Shown here piece after piece: positions 1 through 11,412 of a stretch of DNA of 64,000 nt. The number at the start of each line of letters is the position of its first letter. The stretch's first letter is position 1. A model generated the notes under the pieces. The model did no database searches, had not been told where the DNA came from, and saw nothing but the letters and a program-made list of their open reading frames with translations. Made by a program: the position numbers and the translations under genes. This stretch comes from Trissonchulus latispiculum (taxonomy: Eukaryota; Nematoda; Enoplea; Enoplida; Ironidae), in the NCBI GenBank assembly GCA_030248195.1, contig JASAND010026798.1:62001-126000 (forward strand). The letters are read 5' to 3'.

Positions 1-499
1 AAATTCCCTTGAAATAATCTATTTCACTTAGTTTTAGGTCAATTTGTACCAAGGGAACTTTTGACATAATTTTCAATTTCAGTTGTTTATATACTCTTGC
101 TGCAGCATCACTGAATCAGGTTTCATCAAAGTTTTATAAGGAGTAATTTTCAATGGCACGTAACTTTCGCTGTGTTCATCCGATTTGGATGAAATAAAAA
201 GTATTGTGTTCGGCTCGTTGAGATCTTCAAAGTTAGCCCTGTGATGACCACCTTATGACCCATTGGAAGCGCGCGTCGAATTGGTGACACCAATCTAGAC
301 ATGACTAGCTTCCAATCATAGGGCTAAACTTTGAAGATCTCAACGAGCCGAACACAATACTTTTTATTTCATCCAAATCGGATGAACACAGCGAAAGTTA
401 CGTGCCATTGAAAATTACTCCTTATAAAACTTTGATGAATCCTGATTCAGTGATGCTGCTGATGAAAACTAAGTGAAATAGATTATTTCAAGGGAATTT
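1..499. repeat. Foldback element with long inverted arms
   Basis: Bases 1-36 are the near-exact reverse complement of 465-499, and about 104-240 pair with about 320-450. A short inner stem lies at 263-270 and 308-315. The left arm carries about 65 extra bases (37-103). The outer left boundary may lie before the window. No coding potential is seen, so this looks like a non-autonomous foldback or MITE-type element. Confidence 0.85.
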
Positions 500-1254
500 G
501 AGCTGAATTAAACAAAATGAACAAAAAATGAACACAAAATGAACAAAATTTGAACAAAAACTGAACAAAAATTTGATGTAAAATTGTGCAAAATTAAGTC
601 CTAAAGTAGCAAGATGAGCACCCTTGGGCAAAAATTTAAACAATTCAAAAAAAATTAACTACCAAAATTCGACTTTTAAGCTCCTCTCTGCATCAAATAA
701 TTTTAACTAGAGCCCCCTCCGATACCTGTCAAATTTGATGGATGACCTGTCGGATTTGATGGATTAGACGTGGTCGGCACCTTGATCTCTACGAAATTAC
801 GCCGGGTTTACGAAGAAGTGAAGTCGTAATAAGTGAGGCGCAAACATTGCGTACCCCTCAGACTTCCTGAGTTAGTAGCGGTTCTCTACTCTCTAATAGC
901 GAATTAGAAGTGATGATACAGAATACATATAAGGGAAAGTTTCAAAGTTAGTACAATAAGTTAATAATACATTCATTACAATTAAGATATTTCTGAAACG
1001 GTGAAACGCAAACTGTAAGCCATAAGAACTATTAGCTAACTCAAAGCGAGTCTATATAAACGGTGAAATTCTGGTAAAGCGTCAGTTTGACTTGATCTTT
1101 CGTTGTGAGCGGTCGGTTTTCTAAGTGCTCTCTCTGCTCTCTAACTTCAAGTTAGTTACTTATCGGTTGAATTAGTTAATTATTGAGTTAGTTATTAATT
1201 AATTAGTTAATTACTAGTGCTAATTAGTTAATTATTAGTGATACTAGTTAATAA
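500..1254. other. AT-rich stretch without a gene
   Basis: No convincing coding sequence. Near 500-570 the phrase ATGAACAAAA recurs several times with small changes. The stretch 1140-1260 is rich in TTAGTTAATTA words. Confidence 0.6.
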
Positions 1255-1500
1255 AAAGGTTAGAATTAATAAAAGCACGAAGGGGGGTAATAAAAGGGCA
1301 AAGTTAAAAAAGCGAGAAGCATATAAACGCTAAAGTACCATATAAACGGCAAAGTACATATAAACGAGAAAGCTAAATGCGAGAAGTTCATAAAAGCGAC
1401 TAAGGACATATAAACGGGAAAGCTAATCAAAGCTAGAACTATACTGTTAAGGACATATATAAACGGTGAACAAGAGCAAGTACATAAAAGCGAGGTGTTT
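1255..1500 (+). repeat. Degenerate ~19-bp array of TATAAA-containing units
   Basis: About eight to nine loosely repeated units carry the word CATATAAACG or CATAAAAGCG followed by a purine-rich AAAG block, for example near 1320, 1338, 1358, 1408 and 1453. The array ends about 40 bp before the ATG at 1536. Each unit contains a TATA-box-like core, so a promoter role is possible, but this is inference. It may equally be the end of a mobile element. Confidence 0.55.
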
Positions 1501-1535
1501 TTCGAGGGAAAGGATCCAAACTGCAGGACAGTACA

Positions 1536-2222
1536 ATGTCTGCTATATCTAAGCTAAATGCTGCTATTGAAACGGGATTCTGGAGAGATGACCCCCAGGT
1601 GACCAAGTCCCTTAGAGACAAAGCAGTGGCCCTCATGAAAACTGAGTGGGATGGGGAAGAGATGGTGGGAACTGACGAGTTTTGGGCGTATTCCCAGACT
1701 CTACCCCTGGATATACCTACAATTGCTAGCGTGGAGCCAAAATGTTCAACTTGCAATGAGTCGTTCCCCAACTTGTTAGAGCTTCAGAGACACAACAAAC
1801 TCGAGCATTCGTCTAAAACGTTCTTTCCTGACTGCGTCCCACCCGAAAATGAGGAAGCATGGAAAATTGCCCTAAAAGACTTCTTTGTATTAGACCCTAG
1901 TCAAAAAAGAATCCCTGGGCTATTTAAAGAAGAGTGGAATGGAGAAGGCATAATAGCTCTTTGTAGTAAAACATATTTTGCATGGGGTGAAACTAATAAG
2001 GTGAGTCATAAAGGAGTGAGCAAAAAGTTGAACCATTACAGTTGGAAAGATTTTAAAGACGTACTAAAAACAGGATGCACAAAGTCAGGAGAGAATAGGG
2101 GGCTTAGAGGTATGGACAATAAAATGATACAATACTTTCAAACTAAAGACGCGCTATCGTACTTGTACCCTAAACGCAAAGTGAAAGCAGACGGAGTGAC
2201 GACAGTGCCCTTGGACAAATAA
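1536..2222 (+). CDS. C2H2 finger protein with a PolB-thumb-like C-terminal domain
   Basis: An intact 228-codon frame from ATG to TAA. One C2H2 finger is visible: C70 and C73, then H86 and H91 (C-x2-C-x12-H-x4-H). The C-terminal half (about 127-228) contains PGLFKEE, SKTYF, KGVSKK, NRGLRG and YPKRKV. This order resembles the region that follows the YxDTDS motif in family B DNA polymerases: SKTYF fits the K-x-Y motif and KGVSKK the later K-G motif. Similar modules occur in Polinton- or adintovirus-like polymerases and in many invertebrate genomes. No exonuclease or palm domain is visible upstream, so this is either a detached C-terminal piece of a larger spliced gene or a domesticated fragment. 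The start is the first ATG. The TATAAA-word array lies just upstream. The PolB link rests on motif recognition only. Confidence 0.6.
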   Translation: MSAISKLNAAIETGFWRDDPQVTKSLRDKAVALMKTEWDGEEMVGTDEFWAYSQTLPLDIPTIASVEPKCSTCNESFPNLLELQRHNKLEHSSKTFFPDCVPPENEEAWKIALKDFFVLDPSQKRIPGLFKEEWNGEGIIALCSKTYFAWGETNKVSHKGVSKKLNHYSWKDFKDVLKTGCTKSGENRGLRGMDNKMIQYFQTKDALSYLYPKRKVKADGVTTVPLDK

Positions 2223-2700
2223 TATTGTACAGTGGTCCTAAGAAGGAAAACAAAAAGAAGAAGATAATGTAAAAATACAAAAATATTAAACAAAAATTCA
2301 AAAATATTGTATGCACCGGACTAAATAGGTATGTAGGTACGTAGGTGGTAGATTAGTTAGGTAGATAGTTTTCTAGATATAGTACATAGCTAGGTTTATT
2401 AGGTAGGTAGGTAGGTTAGGTTGATTAGATTAGGTAGGAGTCCGGTAATGGGCCAACGCCGGGTCCCAAGCCCCGGGGGAAGAACACAGAGGGACGGAAT
2501 GGAAATAGGACAGCTATACTATAGAGAAGGGAATTTGGGTTGTAAAACAAAGTTGGACATGAAAGTAAAGGAGAGTTCAAGGAATTCAGTGTTTAAGGAA
2601 TATTGTTAGATGAATTTAGATGTGGGGATCAGGGAGTGTAACCGGAGTAGAAAGCGAACAGGCTAGAGGTGTAAAGACAGTGAAGGAATGTGACGGTCTG
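2223..2700. other. Noncoding stretch with GGTA-rich simple sequence
   Basis: Bases 2325-2440 contain repeated GTAGGTA/TTAGGTAG words. The remainder is ordinary noncoding sequence. I see no gene. Confidence 0.55.
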
Positions 2701-2704
2701 GAAA

Positions 2705-3224
2705 AAGTTGTATGGGTGGGAGGGGATATCTCAATCCAATGATTGAGGTGCGAAAAAAGGATACTATACTACTTGCAACTATCTATAAGCGATTTCTGGA
2801 GCTTTTGCCAATCGTGCAGGAGAGGCGAAAATGTTTCGCTGGTTCTGTTTTTCGTGGTACAAAAAGCACCAATATTACAAAGTTTTTACTTTGAAACATC
2901 GTCAAAAATGGACACTCAACAGAAGTGTTCCAGAAGGGTTATTTGCACTCTCTGATATGTCATTAACATGTACAACAAGGTTGTAGCAATGTATCTTTCA
3001 TACAGTGAAAATTTTTTCTGCCACAAACTTTTTAACCTAACTTTTTCATTTTCGAGTTTAACACATGTCGAGGTCACCTTTGTAGGGCTCTACAGCACGA
3101 TAGAAGCAATATTACGCAAAACGCTCTTGTCTAGTTTTGAGGACCAACTGGGACTACAAAATATGTGAAAACTAACAAAATCGGAGATGGTCAAAAAATC
3201 GGCCAAAAAGCGACCCCCCTGCTT
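2705..3224 (-). repeat. Copy of a C-run/TTAA-ended dispersed repeat
   Basis: Segments of this stretch match the reverse complement of 53997-54450. Shared parts include the block around the CTATCTAT word near 2780, the block around 3090-3170, and a terminal GGAGATGGTC...GACCCCCC...CTTAAG end. It is a diverged copy of the element family described at 53997-55216, in the opposite orientation. The short frames inside it are not credible genes. Confidence 0.65.
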
Positions 3225-3612
3225 AAGGGGTAAGTCCATTTCTTGGCCACTTTTTGGACCACTTCGATTTTGCTCATTTCCCGTGCCTTTCTTATCACCC
3301 AATTCGTGGAACGGGCTATGGAGGAGGAATACCCACCCTTGATCTTTGAAGCCCGAGCGATGGAAGACCCGGAATTAACCCCGTAAACGTATGAATATCC
3401 CCCTCCTCTTATGGATTTGGATATTTCGGAGACCCATGTAGCAGAAACTGGATCTACCCGATCCCACTACCCCCCAGAACAGAGGTCAACCCCAACAACC
3501 CCGGTACTCTCGGCCCCAAGAACCCCGTTCTTCCTATTCACGCCCCAGTAATAACCCCCGACCGGTATCCAACTTCCGTCCAAATTCAAATTCGACCCAG
3601 AATAAACCCAGG

Positions 3613-3660
3613 TTGTGCTTCTGGTGCGCACTCGAGGGGCACACTTGGCAACAATGTCCG
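3613..3660 (+). pseudogene. gag: Gag nucleocapsid CCHC zinc knuckle
   Basis: The frame starting at 3613 reads C-F-W-C, then H, then C with spacing C-x2-C-x4-H-x4-C, and all four ligands are intact. In Ty3/gypsy Gag this knuckle binds the genomic RNA. The surrounding frame is short and interrupted, so it is a relic. The minus-strand copy has the same knuckle with the second cysteine changed to serine. Confidence 0.8.
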
Positions 3661-4129
3661 GCTCGGATCCGAATGGTCGAGGCTTTCGTATCCAACCATC
3701 CCGGAATTCTTGGACAATCCTAATATGGGGATAGCTCCAAACCCTCAACAGGAACAAGATTACTCTAGCACCCGTGGAGGCACGCAAGGTGGCTTCCAAA
3801 ACCGACCTAATAACCCACTACGGAACCAGAATACCTACACCAATCAGGGAAACGCCAACCCGGGGCCCCACTAGAAAACCCCGGCGGGTACCCCCAACCT
3901 AGTCCCTATCTGGTAAGCATGGTCCTCGTTCAAAAAGATTTATCCCAAATGCGCGTCAACACTACTGAGCCGGACCGCACCCCCACCCAAAACTCAACTG
4001 TCCTTAATGTTAGTTACGACTCAGGTTCTTCATGTTCCTCGGACTATATACCCCTATGCCCACACCCCCAAAGGAAACAAAGGTCGTTAGTCTCCTTTCC
4101 CTTGAGGCCCCACAACCCTACCCTCTCCG

Positions 4130-4560
4130 ACGCAGATTTTCATTTCTCGAACCCAAGTATGTCCGGGTGTGTGAGTGGAAACCTACCCCAGAACTGGTTA
4201 ACATGTATGGAGGATATCCTGGAGGCGGGGATACCCTCAAGGATGGCAATGGCCGATTCCGCCTACGGGGTTTCTGGTCCAACTGGAAAGTTTCCCAAGG
4301 ACTGTAAGTCGTCTCGGCTAAATACGAGGAGATTTGCAGCGACCCTAAATGCAAGTATTGCATTAAGCGGAAAAGCCAACGTAAACGAAGACAAGTGTGG
4401 TTCCCTAGTCAGGAACTGGTCATGGTGCATGGCGGTTTTCCAGGTGGGGGAAATCTTGCCCGGGATGCTCGGGGCAACTCTAGATCATACAAGTTCTGGA
4501 ACTGTTGGCGTAAACAGGTAAAACCTTTTGGGAATGGAGGAGCTCCGTCAGCTAAAAGTG
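4130..4560 (+). pseudogene. Two tandem copies of a GGFP/WRK retrotransposon module
   Basis: Two stretches in the region after Gag encode the same unusual module. Copy 1 (about 4130-4310) contains ELVNMYGGYPGGGD and a degenerate WSNWK. Copy 2 (about 4335-4550) contains three cysteines (C-x4-C-x2-C), then WFPSQELV, GGFPGGGN, YKFWNCWRK and FGNGGA. The minus-strand gypsy copy has a single version at about 30000-30200. I do not recognise the module as a named domain. Its place between the zinc knuckle and protease suggests an accessory Gag/Pol segment, possibly nucleic-acid binding because of its basic WRK part and cysteines (inference). Confidence 0.65.
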
Positions 4561-5959
4561 CCCATTTCTCCCTTGAACGAGCTGTCGCACAGACTACAGT
4601 TACAGTCCCTACCCAAACCGAGTTGTCCGACGATTTACTTATGGACCACTTTGATCCTTTTCCAGTCCCAAGACATACTGTAGCACAGACTACGGCTACC
4701 GCCACCATCCAAACCAAATCGTCGGATAACTACGCACCCATGGACCAACCTGACCAAGTCAATAGGCCTTAATAGGGGCAAATCTGGTACTGTTGGGTCA
4801 GAAACGTAACAAACCCAGACAGTGGATGCCCTCTAAAGCCTGCTACAGGGGACATAAGGCAACCAAACGAATACAGGTAGATCCCATCGAAGATATCCCT
4901 CTCCTCAAAGGAAACTCCAATTCTCCTAACCCAAAGCCCACCCATTCCCAGGATGCAGTATGAAAGTACACAAAAACCCCTAAGTATAGGCAAAGTCCCG
5001 TGGAGATATGGACTCGTCAGGATATGGAACTTCCTCTCCCTCCCCCCATAACCAGACGCCAGAAAACCCTGAAGTCCCGGCTGAGGATGACTTGGTTGCC
5101 AGGCTACGTAACCTCTGAAATGTCCCTGATGGACCTTCCACTTCCACTCACAAAAACCCGGATAGCTTACGCCTAATAGGGAACAAGGGAGACTATTTTT
5201 GGAAAATAGCCCCCCCGTCCCAGATCCGCACGGTATGACCCAGATCCACCTACTATAACTTCGTCCAACCCCTTCACCACGGAACTATGGGCGCCCTACT
5301 ATGATTTGAAGGACATGTTCCAGTTAGTTCGCGAGTCACTGGTCGAAGAGAGGATAACAATGGTGCATGCACACAGAAGTGGTCAGCGCCATCAAGAGAA
5401 CCAATACCGATCTTCAGGTGGTCATGAACTTCACTCGTGGAAAAATTGCCGAATTCGAGAATCTACTAATGGATTTCATGGCCCGGGATCGGCAATGTTC
5501 CGAGGAACTGGGGGCGTCCGGTGAACTTTGTGCGCCTAACCAATCCATCTGGAGTGACTCGGCTTTTAAATCACGTCACCACCAGGGAAAGCCCCAAGTC
5601 TCTCCAGAAAAAACCCTGCCCCCCCCCCTCGAAAAGCCCCAAGTTTCCCAGAAAAACCTCCCTTTCCCCCATTAAAAACAACAATCCCTGCAAGAAAATA
5701 CCCAAACGCCCCAAGCTGTTTCGTCCACTAGTAAGCTACCCACTATACCCCATCAACGGTCCCTGTCGGAAGGCGACTCATCTAAGGAGCCCTTAACGCC
5801 CATCCCGACCATTACCATTGATGATGCTGACTCAACGCCAACGGTTGTCATGCCAAAAATTGTTCACCCATCCCTGGAAGAGGAAGCCGATGAGGACACA
5901 GTGCTACCACATGGCGAGAGGACAGACCGTGATGAAATCGGTCCAAACAGTCCTCCTAG

Positions 5960-6410
5960 GTCAAACATCCTTTTTCGTGTCTCAGTGCACAGGAAAATCC
6001 CCACATCCTGGTAAGCGAATTTGCAGTTAGAGCCCTCGCCCTTCTCGATTTAGGCGCGAATGTGTGCCTGATATGCAAAGCCTTTTTCGATCGGGCCAAC
6101 ACCACAGGTTCCCTCTCCCTTTCCATGGATACTTCAGCGGCCTCCAAAGTGTCTACAGCGGCCGAGGATAAGTCCTCCAAATTATCGGGGAGTGCGAAAT
6201 CCCATGCATTTGTAAGGACCATAAATCCACATTCACTTTCCATGTCACCCAAGGGCGGTATCAAGATTTCATCATCTGTTGCGATTTCATGGAAAAATTT
6301 CAATGGTTAGTGGCCCCCTGTAGCCACACCCTCTGGACTCCTACATGGGAATCCCCCCTCCTAACGCCCCATGAACTCCAGGCGTTGGTCAACAAGTTCA
6401 TAATAAATGT
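5960..6410 (+). pseudogene. pro: Retrotransposon aspartic protease relic (DLG instead of DTG)
   Basis: The conceptual peptide contains VSQCTGK, ALLDLGANVCLI (about 6030-6075), FIICCDF (about 6270) and PLLTPHELQAL (about 6355-6390). These align with the minus-strand copy's VSQCTHI, ALLDTGANICLL, FIIGYDF and PLLTPGDLQAL. The catalytic D-T-G triad reads D-L-G, and the reading frame shifts at least once, so the enzyme should be inactive. Confidence 0.75.
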
Positions 6411-6670
6411 CGTGGTCAGCGTTTTCTTATGTACGCATTTTCTTCTGTAAACTACAACCCTCTCCCCCCGGTCTAAAGCAATGGTCCCGGTACGGTGCCT
6501 CATTGATGGGGCCAAACAACCGGGATGCTTCAAACCGTCCTATTCGAACGTAACCCCGAGCTGATGGAACAGTTTGAGGTCTACCCAGTCCCTGGTGTCC
6601 TCGAAGCGTCGGACAAGGTTTCCTATGCGTATACAGTCCCCATGACTGCCAGGTAAAACTCCCTAAACAT

Positions 6671-7261
6671 TTGCCTCTTAGCAAAGCCGACCCGGTTACA
6701 CCCATTCAGACTACGGAAGGGTTCCAGTATGCTGCTGAATGGGGTGTGAATGCCCTCCAAATGCAAGAACAGTTGCAACCCTGGTCTGACCACCCGGCTA
6801 CGCAAGTGGCCCTGTGTCAACCCTCTTCCCCTCCCTCGCCTGAAATCGAGAAGGATCGGTTTCAACGTGGCGGTACCCCTATGATAGAGGAACTCATGGA
6901 ACCTGATCACGCCCCAGTACAGTGGATCGATCCCACAATTTATAACCTCCAAATCCCTCCAGAAACCCCATTGGATGATTCAGACTTTCTCCCGAATACT
7001 CCTAATCAGGGTGACGAAGAGGAGGCTTCTCAGAACTCCGTATCCCAGGAACAAATCGAGGCTACCCCCTCCCAACCCACTACAATGGAACAACTTGACC
7101 CACCCCCTGCCCCCAAGGAAAAAACGATGCAATGCGCGATGCGTTGCACCAAGTTAGAGCTTGTCTCGCGGGGTGTGTGTCTTTGGCAGCGCTATATGCC
7201 TATTCAAAAACGTGTCGCTGCAGTTTGGGAACGAATTCAAACTCAAGCGTGGTTCGATTGT
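6671..7261 (+). pseudogene. Proline-rich polyprotein segment after the protease
   Basis: An open stretch of about 197 codons continues downstream of the protease relic in the order expected for the linker before reverse transcriptase. It is acidic and rich in P, Q and T, with no catalytic motif. It ends inside the tRNA gene that follows, where the frame only reads tRNA sequence. I cannot assign a function. Confidence 0.4.
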
Positions 7262-7334
7262 GCCTGGGTGGCTCAATCGGTAGAGCGTTGGCCTAGTTAG
7301 CCAAGGGTTGTGGGTTCGATCCCCACCTCAGGTG
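7262..7334 (+). tRNA. tRNA-like gene, anticodon AGT (Thr)
   Basis: A full 73-nt cloverleaf can be drawn: 7-bp acceptor (GCCTGGG with CTCAGGT, two G-T pairs), D arm GCTC/GAGC with a GG-containing loop, a perfect 5-bp anticodon stem (TTGGC/GCCAA) with loop CTAGTTA, a 5-bp T arm (GTGGG/CCCAC) with loop TTCGATC, and G at position 73. The internal promoter boxes are intact. The anticodon reads AGT. Position 37 is T, where a purine is usual, so a tRNA-derived repeat or pseudogene is possible. It directly abuts the decayed gypsy element. Confidence 0.7.
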
Positions 7335-8689
7335 CTGTAGTGACATCCTTCTTTTTTTCGTTTATTATCGTGTATTCTTTTACTACAAAAACTTGGATTT
7401 TGATGGGAACCCATGAATGCGCTGGCGAGTCAAAATGTAGAGCAAGATTAGTAACATTTCTGAAATTTTCCCGCCTTCGGTGAGTTCTCCATTACATTTT
7501 TCAAAAAATTTATTCGCTTTACGTTCTTACTCATATTGCTGATTGCCACGACAAGTTGATTTTTTCATTTTCCTATGGACTTAAAAGGCCCTGTCTTGCA
7601 GATTGTAGCAATTGAAAAACTAATCAATTATATTCCAAAAATGATTATTCCTATAACTTCATAAATTAATGGCGAAAATACACGAGATTAGTTCCTGATG
7701 AGTCCTAGCGGAGCTTTCATCAAGTCCGACGATCCTAAACTTGGTAAAGCTTTTACAGGATGTAATGAAAAAGCTATTCCGGAAGTTCGTAGACCCTCTT
7801 TTTGTATAGCTAAAAAGGTACGACCTCCGCTCATTGCCCTTGTATGTTCATTATACTTTACAGTTTTGAGTGTACGGTAGTTGTGGACTACTTTCAAAGT
7901 GCAGGCAGCCCGTAGCCAAATCGCAAGATTCCAAAATAATTGAAAGCTGTTGAGAGTGTGCTACAGTAAGAACCAGTCGCCTTTTATGGCCTTTGTAATT
8001 TCTGAAAATAAGATCCTAACAATAGGTTTCGTGCTTATTATGTCTAAGGGGTCTGGATCTGATTGGTCGTCCTGTGAACAAAGGGAGCTAAAGTATGAGT
8101 CAAGAATGTGAGAGTAATATTTTCCAAACGCGGCTCAAGGCCAAACAACGATGTCGTAAAGAGAGCAAAACAAGTGCAGTATATCAATACGTACAAATCA
8201 AAAACTCATTATGGGCCTAAGAGGAAAAGCAATATACAGATGCATCTGTGTTAATAATTAAGAATCTATTAATTTCATGTACTGCATAGACAAAATTTAC
8301 CTATTATTAGCCTTCTTCGAAATCAAGCAAAAATTAGCTTCAACTCTATCATAAAATTGATGCAGACAAGTTGTTGCACTTAAATGTGTTATTCGGTATA
8401 ACTTGGTTTTAGATGAAGCTACCTCTGGATATCTTCCTAAACCGCCCTTTCAATTGATTGGAATTCAGTGATGGGCCTGAAGATTTCTGCCGTGATGAGA
8501 AATGCATAAATCAAGATTTTCAAAAAATTCTTTAAATACTTAGATTTCGCTGGATTTTAAGGCTACTACTGTTCATTATTTTGTTTCTGTTCATATCTGT
8601 GAAAAAACCAGCTGCCTGTAAAAAATTAATATTATTCTTATTTTCAAAATTGAAAAGCAAATTGACAAGAAAATTTAAAAAATTAAGCC
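7335..8689. other. No gene seen
   Basis: AT-rich DNA with many stops in all frames. I see no repeat with a clear boundary and no convincing exon. Confidence 0.5.
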
Positions 8690-8870
8690 GAAGACTTCTG
8701 TGCCTCTCGTGGGGACCCAACAAAACTTAATCCTTAATGACTTTTCTTCCAGCGTTAAGTGGCTGCCTGCTGAGTTAAGTTGGACAGTCTTAACAATAGA
8801 GAAGGCCAATTCAAGGTCAAATTGAACTCTGCCTATTTAGGTCCCCCCCACACCAGCACAAATGTTACCC
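8690..8870 (+). repeat. Repeat A, left copy
   Basis: About 180 bp starting with CTTCTGTGCCTCTCGTGGGG and ending with CACACCAGCACA match the reverse complement of 23345-23520 with few changes. Both copies lie just outside a (GATCC)n terminus, so the arrangement is symmetric around 9.2-23.3 kb. Confidence 0.8.
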
Positions 8871-8897
8871 TAATCTATAGATAAAGTTAATGCTACG

Positions 8898-9187
8898 TCT
8901 TTCCGTTTATTGACTGTTAGTTTTTTAACTGAAGAGTAATTTTACCGAAACATGGTTTGTCTAGTAAATTGTGTATAAGTTTTATTTTTATAACTCTAAC
9001 TTAAAAATAAAAAACGTTATTTGCCATAACTTTATTTTAGAAAATCTTTATAAAGAATTACTGAAGAAAAATCATTGATATGTTAACAGTTAGCAATCAA
9101 AAACAGAACAAAGTTTCCAGATTACTTAGACAAGCCGTGTTCGTAAAATTACACCTTTGTTTATTTAACAGTCAATAGAAGGAAACC
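8898..9187. repeat. Foldback element with ~75-bp inverted arms
   Basis: The left arm (about 8898-8975) contains TTATTGACTGTTA, GTAATTTTAC and GTTTGTCTAGTAA. The right arm (about 9115-9187) contains the same words in reverse complement and order, with small differences. It lies between repeat A and the (GATCC)n terminus and so interrupts the left copy of that composite. Confidence 0.75.
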
Positions 9188-9233
9188 ATCAAGAATTATT
9201 CTTCCCCACGCAGATGGTATTAATGCTAGTAAC

Positions 9234-9362
9234 TAGTGATGTGGATCGGATCGGATCGGCAGCCAAAATCACCTACCGATCCGATCCGCCAATTGACCGG
9301 CGATCCGATCCGATCCGATCCGATCCAGCCCCGGATCGGGCCGATCCGATCCGATCCGGCCA
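9234..9362 (+). repeat. (GATCC)n array at a hAT-like end
   Basis: The stretch is made almost wholly of GGATC/GATCC words after a TAGTGATG start, with a central CCCCGGATCGGG. Near-identical organisation occurs inverted at 23203-23342. Reading frames through it are repeat artefacts. Confidence 0.8.
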
Positions 9363-10050
9363 TAATTTTAAATTTCAATGTAGGCACTTCAATTGCGATA
9401 TATATATATATATATACACCTTTCCATTTCCTAGTATATGACAATACTCTGGATCAAACGTCGCATCTCATTCGTATTTAAAACTTTTTAAACTTCAGCT
9501 ACAGAATAGTGTGCAGTCAGCTTGGAAAAATAACGAATTGCTTTGTTTTGGGAGTTTAGGATCTAGTGAGAAGAGAACTATACAAAAGAGAAAACAATGT
9601 GGACAAAATTAGAGTATAAGACCAACAAAAGGTGCGCACAAACTTTGGTCGTTAATTGCAAGCTTAAGTATATATTTTTATAGTTTTATATATTTATAAG
9701 CAATGTATAATTTTAAATGGTTCTAAAATAGAGACATTGAAAATCAAGGGAAACCCAAAATCCTGGTTTTAATCACGGAAAATCTAAAATCATTCAATGA
9801 TTTGCTGTAATTTCTGCTATTGAAAATTTTGTATCCGTGGTCATTAAATATATAGAGGTGGTTCCGCCGCATATTTTTGCTCTTACACCCTTTTCTCGCC
9901 AAACTTCACCCCAATTACCAGAATTTTAGTTGTTTTCTGGTTTTCGTAGTTTCCGAATATGGAATTTTTATCCCGCCTAAAGGCGGGATAGCTGTTATCG
10001 AAACTATTGCCGGATGCACTACGTCGGCACTGCGCTGAAATCAAAGGTCT
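9363..10050. other. No gene; short (TA)n and end-like sequence
   Basis: A short (TA)n run lies at 9401-9415. Around 9850 is TATAGAGGTGGTTCCGCCGC, which resembles the terminus of the element at 43027-43708. A CCCGCC/GGCGGG hairpin sits near 9975. No coding sequence is supported. Confidence 0.5.
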
Positions 10051-10504
10051 ATGCTCAGCAGTGATGGAACCGGGTCACTTAGGCTTGACCCGGTGACCCG
10101 GTGACCCGGTAGAGCCCTGACCCGGTGACCCGATGACCCGGTGACCCGGTGTTCCAGAAAATTCCAAAATCTGCAAAAAATTTTTGATTTTGCCTAAGAA
10201 TGGATTCCGTGTTCCATCACCACCCCGAAAAGAATAACTATGACACACATACATTTGCTGTAGGTTTTTGGGTTGCCGCTTTTTCACAAAAAGGCAACCC
10301 TTTAACTTGGGTATGTCCGTTATTTATTATTTATTTATTCTCCGGATTCTTGTCCCCCCCCCTCTATCTCGAGATTGGAAAGGGGTAGAGAGGTGGTTGA
10401 TACCTCATTTTGAAGGTCTTGACTTGAACTGCTCCCGGAAGCGCGGGGAGCCCCGGGGGAGCAGAGGTGCTCCCGGAGCACCCCCGTGAGTAAAAATGAG
10501 TAAA

Positions 10505-11090
10505 ATAGAAAAGTTGTCCAAATGAGCTAATTTTGGTATCATTCGAAAGCTCTCGGCGAGTAATGAAAAAGTTGTAATAGGGTCAAGGCCGGAAAATGCA
10601 CCCATTTTGAGTTATGAGGCCGAAAATGGTCAAAATGGCCAAAAACGGCCAAAATGGCTCAAAATTGAAAATTATGGGATCGGGCTCGTATTGGTATCAT
10701 TCGAAAGCTCTCGACGAGTGGACAAAAAGTTGTAATAGGGCCAACGCACCAAAGTGGAGGAGAAATGAGTTACGGAGCCTCAAATGGGTCAAAAATGGCC
10801 AAAATCGGTCAAAATGGGTCAAAATTGAAAGTAACCGAAACCGCCCAATATGGATATCATTCGAAAGCTCTCGTTGAGTAGATGAAACGTTGTAATAGGG
10901 TCAAAGCACCAAAATGTACAGAAAATGAGTTACGGGGCCTCAAAGGGGTCAAATATGGCCAAAGCCGGCCAAAATGGGTCAAAATCAAAAGTTATGGAAA
11001 ACGACAATATGGGTATCAATCGAAAGATCTCTTTGAGTATATAAAAAGCTGTCATAGGGACAAGGGGTAATATCGTAGGATAATTGACTT
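10505..11090 (+). repeat. Tandem array with GGCCAAAATGG words, copy 1
   Basis: About three to four units of roughly 130-170 bp repeat the phrases ATTCGAAAGCTCTCG, GTTGTAATAGGG and GTCAAAATGGCCAAAA. The long frames across it arise from the repeat composition. Confidence 0.7.
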
Positions 11091-11412
11091 ATCTTATTTA
11101 TAAGAGGAAAAATGCAGCGGCAACCCGTTCATGCCACTTTGCTTGTTATTATTATTGGGTTGCCGCTTTTTCACAAAAAGGCAACCCTTTGTGTTGGGTA
11201 TGTCCGTTATTTCTTTATTATTTCTTCTCCGGATTCTTGTCCCCCCCTTCTAACTTTTGATTGGCTGGACCGATCCGGCTGAAATTTTCAGGGGGAGTTG
11301 GCGGTGACCTAAAGTGCTCCCGGAAGCGCGGGCAGTTCGGTACTTTCCGGATTCCGGGAATGGCGGTAACCGGAATTTTTTAGAATGGTAAGGGGGGACC
11401 AAGAGAAACGTA

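Larger units (their letters stand above)
3300..7261 (+). mobile_element. Decayed Ty3/gypsy retrotransposon (gag-protease part)
   Basis: In order on the plus strand: a CCHC zinc knuckle (3613-3660), two copies of a GGFP/WRK module (4130-4550), a spacer with a DPIE block (about 4875), an aspartic protease (5960-6410) and a proline-rich region (6671-7261). The same order and clear protein similarity are seen in the minus-strand copy at 27403-32892. Multiple stops and frameshifts break the frame. Reverse transcriptase, RNase H and integrase are not visible. I found no LTRs or boundaries, so the ends given are approximate. Confidence 0.75.

Noticed and set aside
9214..9481. Frames through the (GATCC)n array on both strands
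   Set aside because: The repeats simply stay open in several frames. The peptides are repetitive DRIGS/DPIRS words with no conservation signal.
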